From Thermoplasmata archaeon (GTDB lineage: Archaea; Thermoplasmatota; Thermoplasmata; Thermoplasmatales; Thermoplasmataceae): 18,491 nt of DNA. How positions within the stretch are numbered: the stretch's first letter is position 1; each line of letters starts with the position of its first letter. The stretch lies in NCBI GenBank assembly GCA_021797225.1, contig JAKAAE010000017.1, positions 1 to 18,491 of the forward strand, read 5' to 3'. Under the pieces are notes generated by a model. That model saw only the letters and a program-made list of their open reading frames with translations. It searched no databases and was not told the DNA's origin. Made by a program: the position numbers and the translations under genes. Positions 15,588 to 18,491 of the stretch are shown in pieces.

Positions 15588-16148
15588 CTAATTTCCGTAT
15601 TTTTCCTTTAATATTTTCATAAATTCATGCATCCACTGAGGATGGTCCGGCCATGCCCTGGCCGATACCAGATTTCCATCAATTACTGCAGCCCCATCTA
15701 CAAAGGTCCCTCCTGCTATTTCAACGTCAGGTGCAAGTGCCGGATATGCGGCTGTTTTTCTTCCCTTTAGTACACCTGCAGCTGCCAGCCCCAGTGGCGC
15801 ATGGCACAATTCAGCTACAGGCTCGTTTTTGTCAAAGAAATATTTGACTATCCGTATAAAGTCCTTATTATTCCTGATGTATTCCGGAGCCCTGCCGCCT
15901 GGAATTATTAATGCATTATACTCAGCCGGATTAACATCCTTAAATGCTATGTCTGCCTGTAGTTTATAGCCAAGTTTTTCTGTGTAGGTGTCAAAACCAT
16001 CCTCAAAATCATGTACGACAAGCTGAATTTTCCGTTTTTCAGGTGCAGCGACATCCACTTCATATCCTTCCTCTTTCATCCTCTGTAGCGGATACATAAC
16101 CTCTAAAGACTCTCCGGCATCTCCTGTCAGAATTAATACTCTAACCAT
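15588..16148 (-). CDS. DJ-1/PfpI family protein
   Basis: A 186-residue class I glutamine-amidotransferase-like protein of the DJ-1/PfpI group. The nucleophile elbow is AELCHAPLGLAAAG with Cys115 followed by His116. The conserved acidic residue near the N-terminus, which tunes the cysteine, is probably Glu16 in SLEVMYP. LIIPGGRAPEYIR (80-92) supplies the oxyanion-side loop. Length and motifs match archaeal PfpI-type proteins, which form oligomers and have been described as peptidases, chaperones or glyoxalase/deglycase-type enzymes. The sequence alone does not choose among these roles. It is a single gene with a TATA box (GATATATAAAG on the plus strand, 16166-16176) about 23 bases before its ATG, implying a leaderless mRNA. 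A stress-defence role is plausible but inferred. Confidence 0.92.
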   Translation of the reverse strand: MVRVLILTGDAGESLEVMYPLQRMKEEGYEVDVAAPEKRKIQLVVHDFEDGFDTYTEKLGYKLQADIAFKDVNPAEYNALIIPGGRAPEYIRNNKDFIRIVKYFFDKNEPVAELCHAPLGLAAAGVLKGRKTAAYPALAPDVEIAGGTFVDGAAVIDGNLVSARAWPDHPQWMHEFMKILKEKYGN

Positions 16149-16233
16149 GATTATTATAATCTGAAGATATATAAAGAATTTTCTGGTGGGTGAATTATAA
16201 TAAATGCAGAAGGTTACGATTTCTGGTTATATG

Positions 16234-17409
16234 TCAATTGTTTATTTCAGGCATATGTTTGTACCCGCTTAAAATTAAACCGAATAAAATAATGACAGGA
16301 ATAGAAAAAAGGAGGAATGTATATCGTAATCCCACCGAATAAACTATTAATCCTGCTACAGATGGAACAATAACGGCGACAAACATCATTAAAGCATAAA
16401 AATATGTATTTGCAACAGATATCTCATCCTCATTGAATGACCTTGATAATGCCGTCAATGATGTTGGAAATGTCAAACCATGCGGTATGCCCAGGAAACA
16501 TATAATAATGAAATAAGCAATCAGGCTGTTTGAAAAATATATCATTATCAAACCTGTAATAGTTATAATTATTGCAACCGTAGTTGTGATATACAATTTT
16601 TTTGCAGGTCTGTATGTTAGAAACGACCGTGATAAAAATGATAATCCAAAAAAGCCTGCCAGTAATAATTCCACGAATGAATATGGAGCATTAAATTCTG
16701 TTCTAGCAAATATCCCACCGAAGGTTAAGATTAATACAAATGGTATATCGTAGGATACATTGTTGAAAACAGACAACCTAAAACCGGGATTTCTTGCAAC
16801 ATTCAATCTCCTTTTAGCTTTATTATTAGTCTCCTCAGGAAATCGTATTTTAAATGACAGTACTATAGCTATAATTCCCAGTGGAATAAAAAATATAAAT
16901 AACTGATATAAATTAAAATGTAATAATATGCGTGATTCTATTAAAGGTCCTATGATAAGGCTTGCACTTAATGATAATGTATACAAAGTCAATGTTCTTT
17001 CTCTGGTTTTTTTGTCCTTTATTGTTCCAGCAGAACTCATTATGTTGGGCATTATAGAACCGAAGAAGAATCCTGATAATATTACCAGGATCCAGATACT
17101 ATATTTATTTGAGAAATAGAATAATGGCTCAAGGGTAGAATAAATTATAATGGAAGAAATAAATAATTTCCTTCTTCTTCTGGGGCATAACCTTGAATTT
17201 ATTAAAGCACTCATTATGCCTGAGCTTCCCACTGCAACGGCAGCAAGTATACCTATTTCAATACTGTTGAAACTCAAATAATATTTTGAAATTAAAGGTA
17301 TTGTTGTAAGAATTAAATTATTATTTGCCCGCACAGAAAAAGTTAATGACATTAATAATATTATATATATAATTGTGGCGCTATTTTTGCTATTTAAAAA
17401 TTTGAGCAT
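16234..17409 (-). CDS. MFS transporter
   Basis: A 391-residue membrane protein with 11-12 hydrophobic helices in two halves, typical of the major facilitator superfamily. The first helix is ATIIYIILLMSLTFSV. The basic loop SRLCPRRRRKLF follows helix 2 and corresponds to MFS motif A. A cytoplasmic segment with KIRFPEETNNKAKRRLNV separates the two halves. Near the C-terminus, FLGIPHGLTFPTSLTALSRSF is a characteristic helix/loop. Substrate is unknown. Start: ATG at 17409 has a TATA box (TAAATAAAAT on the plus strand, 17431-17440) about 26 bases upstream. The same frame stays open back to a GTG at 17538, but that 43-residue extension is basic, not typical of MFS, and lies upstream of the promoter, so I exclude it. 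Confidence 0.88.
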   Translation of the reverse strand: MLKFLNSKNSATIIYIILLMSLTFSVRANNNLILTTIPLISKYYLSFNSIEIGILAAVAVGSSGIMSALINSRLCPRRRRKLFISSIIIYSTLEPLFYFSNKYSIWILVILSGFFFGSIMPNIMSSAGTIKDKKTRERTLTLYTLSLSASLIIGPLIESRILLHFNLYQLFIFFIPLGIIAIVLSFKIRFPEETNNKAKRRLNVARNPGFRLSVFNNVSYDIPFVLILTFGGIFARTEFNAPYSFVELLLAGFFGLSFLSRSFLTYRPAKKLYITTTVAIIITITGLIMIYFSNSLIAYFIIICFLGIPHGLTFPTSLTALSRSFNEDEISVANTYFYALMMFVAVIVPSVAGLIVYSVGLRYTFLLFSIPVIILFGLILSGYKHMPEINN

Positions 17410-17547
17410 TGCCACATCATTGATGGAAGATAAATAAAATTTTTTAAGAAACCCTATAAATTTGAAATAATAACGGACCCGCCGGGGTTTAAACTTTATA
17501 CGGTTTAGAAAATTTAAATATTGTATACGTATAGTCACCTAATAAGC
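17410..17547. promoter_or_regulatory. Divergent promoter region between the MFS gene and integrase remnant
   Basis: This holds the MFS TATA box (17431-17440, minus direction), a short GC-rich patch with a small hairpin ACCC/GGGT (about 17476-17487), a TATA-like TTTAAATATT (about 17513-17522) facing the integrase remnant, and a perfect palindrome TATACGTATA (17524-17533) starting just after that TATA-like element. The palindrome is a possible operator or transcription start element. No gene is supported here. Confidence 0.35.
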
Positions 17548-17917
17548 ATGGGAAAGGATAGATACAGTTATCTTCTGAAGGATAAGGATTATAGCCCGTT
17601 GGAAGCATAGTGTTGATAGCGGTTCCAGGATAACCGGAGATGTATATCTCAGAAGGTTGGGATCATTCTGTGCCGAAATTGGAAAGACTCCCCAGGAACT
17701 GCTTAAGCTGAAGGATAAGGCAATGGCGGATCTAATAGACGATTACGTTATCAAGAGAGAGGAAAAAGGCAATGCAGGATCGTATATCAAGAGTACAGTA
17801 AAAGCGGTCAAGTCATGGCTTCTATCCAACGGGATCAAATTGCCCAGGCAGATAAAAGTGAAGGATGCCGACAAGTCACCTACATTATCTGATGAGAGGA
17901 TACCTGATGTTGGATAG
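17548..17917 (+). pseudogene. Tyrosine recombinase (integrase) remnant: N-terminal domain, frameshifted and truncated
   Basis: The ATG at 17548 opens MGKDRYSYLLKDKDYSP and stops at once in that frame. From about 17597 the next frame continues with RWKHSVDSGSRITGDVYLRRLGSFCAEIGKTPQELL, then DDYVIKREEKGNAGSYI and KAVKSWLLSNGIKLPRQIKVKDADKSPTLSDERIP. This is the SAM-like core-binding (N-terminal) domain of a phage/XerC-type integrase. A shift of one base between about 17590 and 17597 is needed to join the parts. The catalytic domain (Arg, His-x-x-Arg, Tyr) is absent: after DERIP the sequence changes and stops at 17915-17917, apparently where the neighbouring IS element begins (about 17905). It marks an old integrated element or orphan recombinase and cannot be active. 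Confidence 0.8.
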
Positions 17918-18491
17918 TGATTCTTAAACAAAACTCTTTCCATTTCATGAGACATTTATCCTCGACCTCCTATAATAATTGTGTTTTCTTCTTTTATAGC
18001 TGTCCTTAAGATTCTTTATAAATCCTCTGTAATACTCCCTGAAGCTGCTGTCATTATTCCATTTATCCAGGAACTGCATTGGTGAATAGTAATCTAATGT
18101 AGAATGTGGCCTTATATTGTTGTAGTCATAGAATGCATTCTTTATTATTGCTTTGCCATCACTGAAATTATTGATTTCATTGATCCATATGTAATCAGTT
18201 TTAATTGAATTATGGAATGATTCAACATCTCCATTTTCTTCAGGTGTTTCCCTTTCTATGTATTCATGGTTAATTCCCATTGTTTTAAGATAGTTATTGA
18301 ACTCCTTAGAGATATACTGTGGGCCATTATCTGTTCTCAATGTAATATTGTCAGGTACTATACCATTGAACTTCCTTATTATTGAATCATCCATTGCACT
18401 GATTGCATCCTTAGCAGTGCATGATGTATTGTAGCTATAGCCATACCATTCCCTGGAGAATACATCCTCCTATGAAAAACCTATACTTAAC
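17905..18491 (-). mobile_element. IS3/IS481-like insertion sequence, 3' part (runs off the window)
   Basis: A DDE-transposase element lies at the right edge on the minus strand. Its end is inferred to be near 17905, where the integrase frame is lost, with an edge reading TGATGTTGG on the plus strand. That is about 40 bases beyond the transposase stop codon. The other end is outside the window, so terminal repeats could not be compared. Confidence 0.6.
17945..18491 (-). pseudogene. IS3/IS481-like DDE transposase (rve integrase core), 5' end outside window and interrupted
   Basis: The frame ending at 17945 encodes the rve catalytic domain. Visible are EDVFSREWYGYSYNTSCTAKDAIS, then LRTDNGPQYISKEF with the second catalytic aspartate, and TPEENGDVESFHNSIK with the catalytic glutamate 35 residues later (DD35E), followed by YNNIRPHSTLDYYSPMQF. 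This is typical of IS3 OrfB and related IS481 enzymes. In this frame a TAG stands at 18470-18472, directly before EDVFSRE. Removing one G there would join it to KYRFFI, which suits the family's start of this block, so a one-base insertion is likelier than a true start downstream. An ATG at 18394 is internal to the domain. The upstream part with the first aspartate is not visible. Confidence 0.75.

Noticed and set aside
17473..17490. GC-rich patch before the integrase remnant as a tRNA 3' end or att site
   Set aside because: It has no convincing T-arm or acceptor stem, no CCA-proximal pairing and no second copy in the window.
17410..17538. N-terminal extension of the MFS transporter to GTG 17538
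   Set aside because: It would start upstream of the likely TATA box, is basic and lacks any MFS feature; ATG 17409 has ideal promoter spacing.

Overview
The window looks like chromosomal DNA of an acidophilic Thermoplasmata archaeon, probably near Ferroplasma, Acidiplasma or Thermoplasma (inference from gene types and style, not a database match). The DNA is AT-rich. Most first genes have an archaeal TATA box about 23-28 bases before the start codon, which implies leaderless mRNAs, while some genes inside the operon carry a GGTGA-type ribosome binding site. The coding repertoire (archaeal SfsA, TrmB-type regulator, Sulfolobus LacS-like GH1 enzyme, zinc-ribbon threonine synthase, C-terminally anchored solute-binding protein) fits an archaeon.

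Layout. Bases 1-305 are the 3' end of an IS630-type transposase (DD34E). Three separately promoted housekeeping genes follow: an aldo/keto reductase (387-1385), SfsA (1526-2206) and an M20 metallopeptidase/deacylase (2251-3444). A 325-base, dyad-rich regulatory region then leads into a complete peptide/oligosaccharide ABC importer: binding protein, two permeases and two ATPases (3770-9312). Next come a TrmB-family regulator (9394-10407) and a GH1 beta-glycosidase (10493-11896). Together these eight kilobases read as one uptake-and-hydrolysis locus: the transporter imports an oligosaccharide (or peptide), TrmB senses it and the glycosidase cleaves it inside the cell. Threonine synthase (11903-13063, minus strand) converges on the glycosidase.

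The most informative region is 13241-15535. A DMT/EamA-type transporter gene is split by an IS200/IS605-family element that carries only tnpB. The ends can be placed to the base: it sits directly 3' of TTTAC (13545-13549) and ends in GTCAC (14959). Removing bases 13550-14959 joins two codons exactly and rebuilds a 294-codon reading frame across the junction. The rebuilt gene still has two nonsense codons (TAA at 13298 and TAG at 13490), so it is dead for reasons besides the insertion. TnpB keeps its RuvC triad and zinc finger, and a right-end hairpin is followed directly by host sequence that would be the guide of an omega-RNA.

Downstream on the minus strand lie a DJ-1/PfpI-family protein (15588-16148) and an MFS transporter (16234-17409). 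The right edge is a mobile-element graveyard: the N-terminal part of a tyrosine integrase with a frameshift (17548-17917), cut off at about 17905 by the end of an IS3/IS481-like element. The DD35E transposase of that element (17945 to the window edge, minus strand) itself carries a stop or frameshift near 18470. I found no tRNA, rRNA or CRISPR array.
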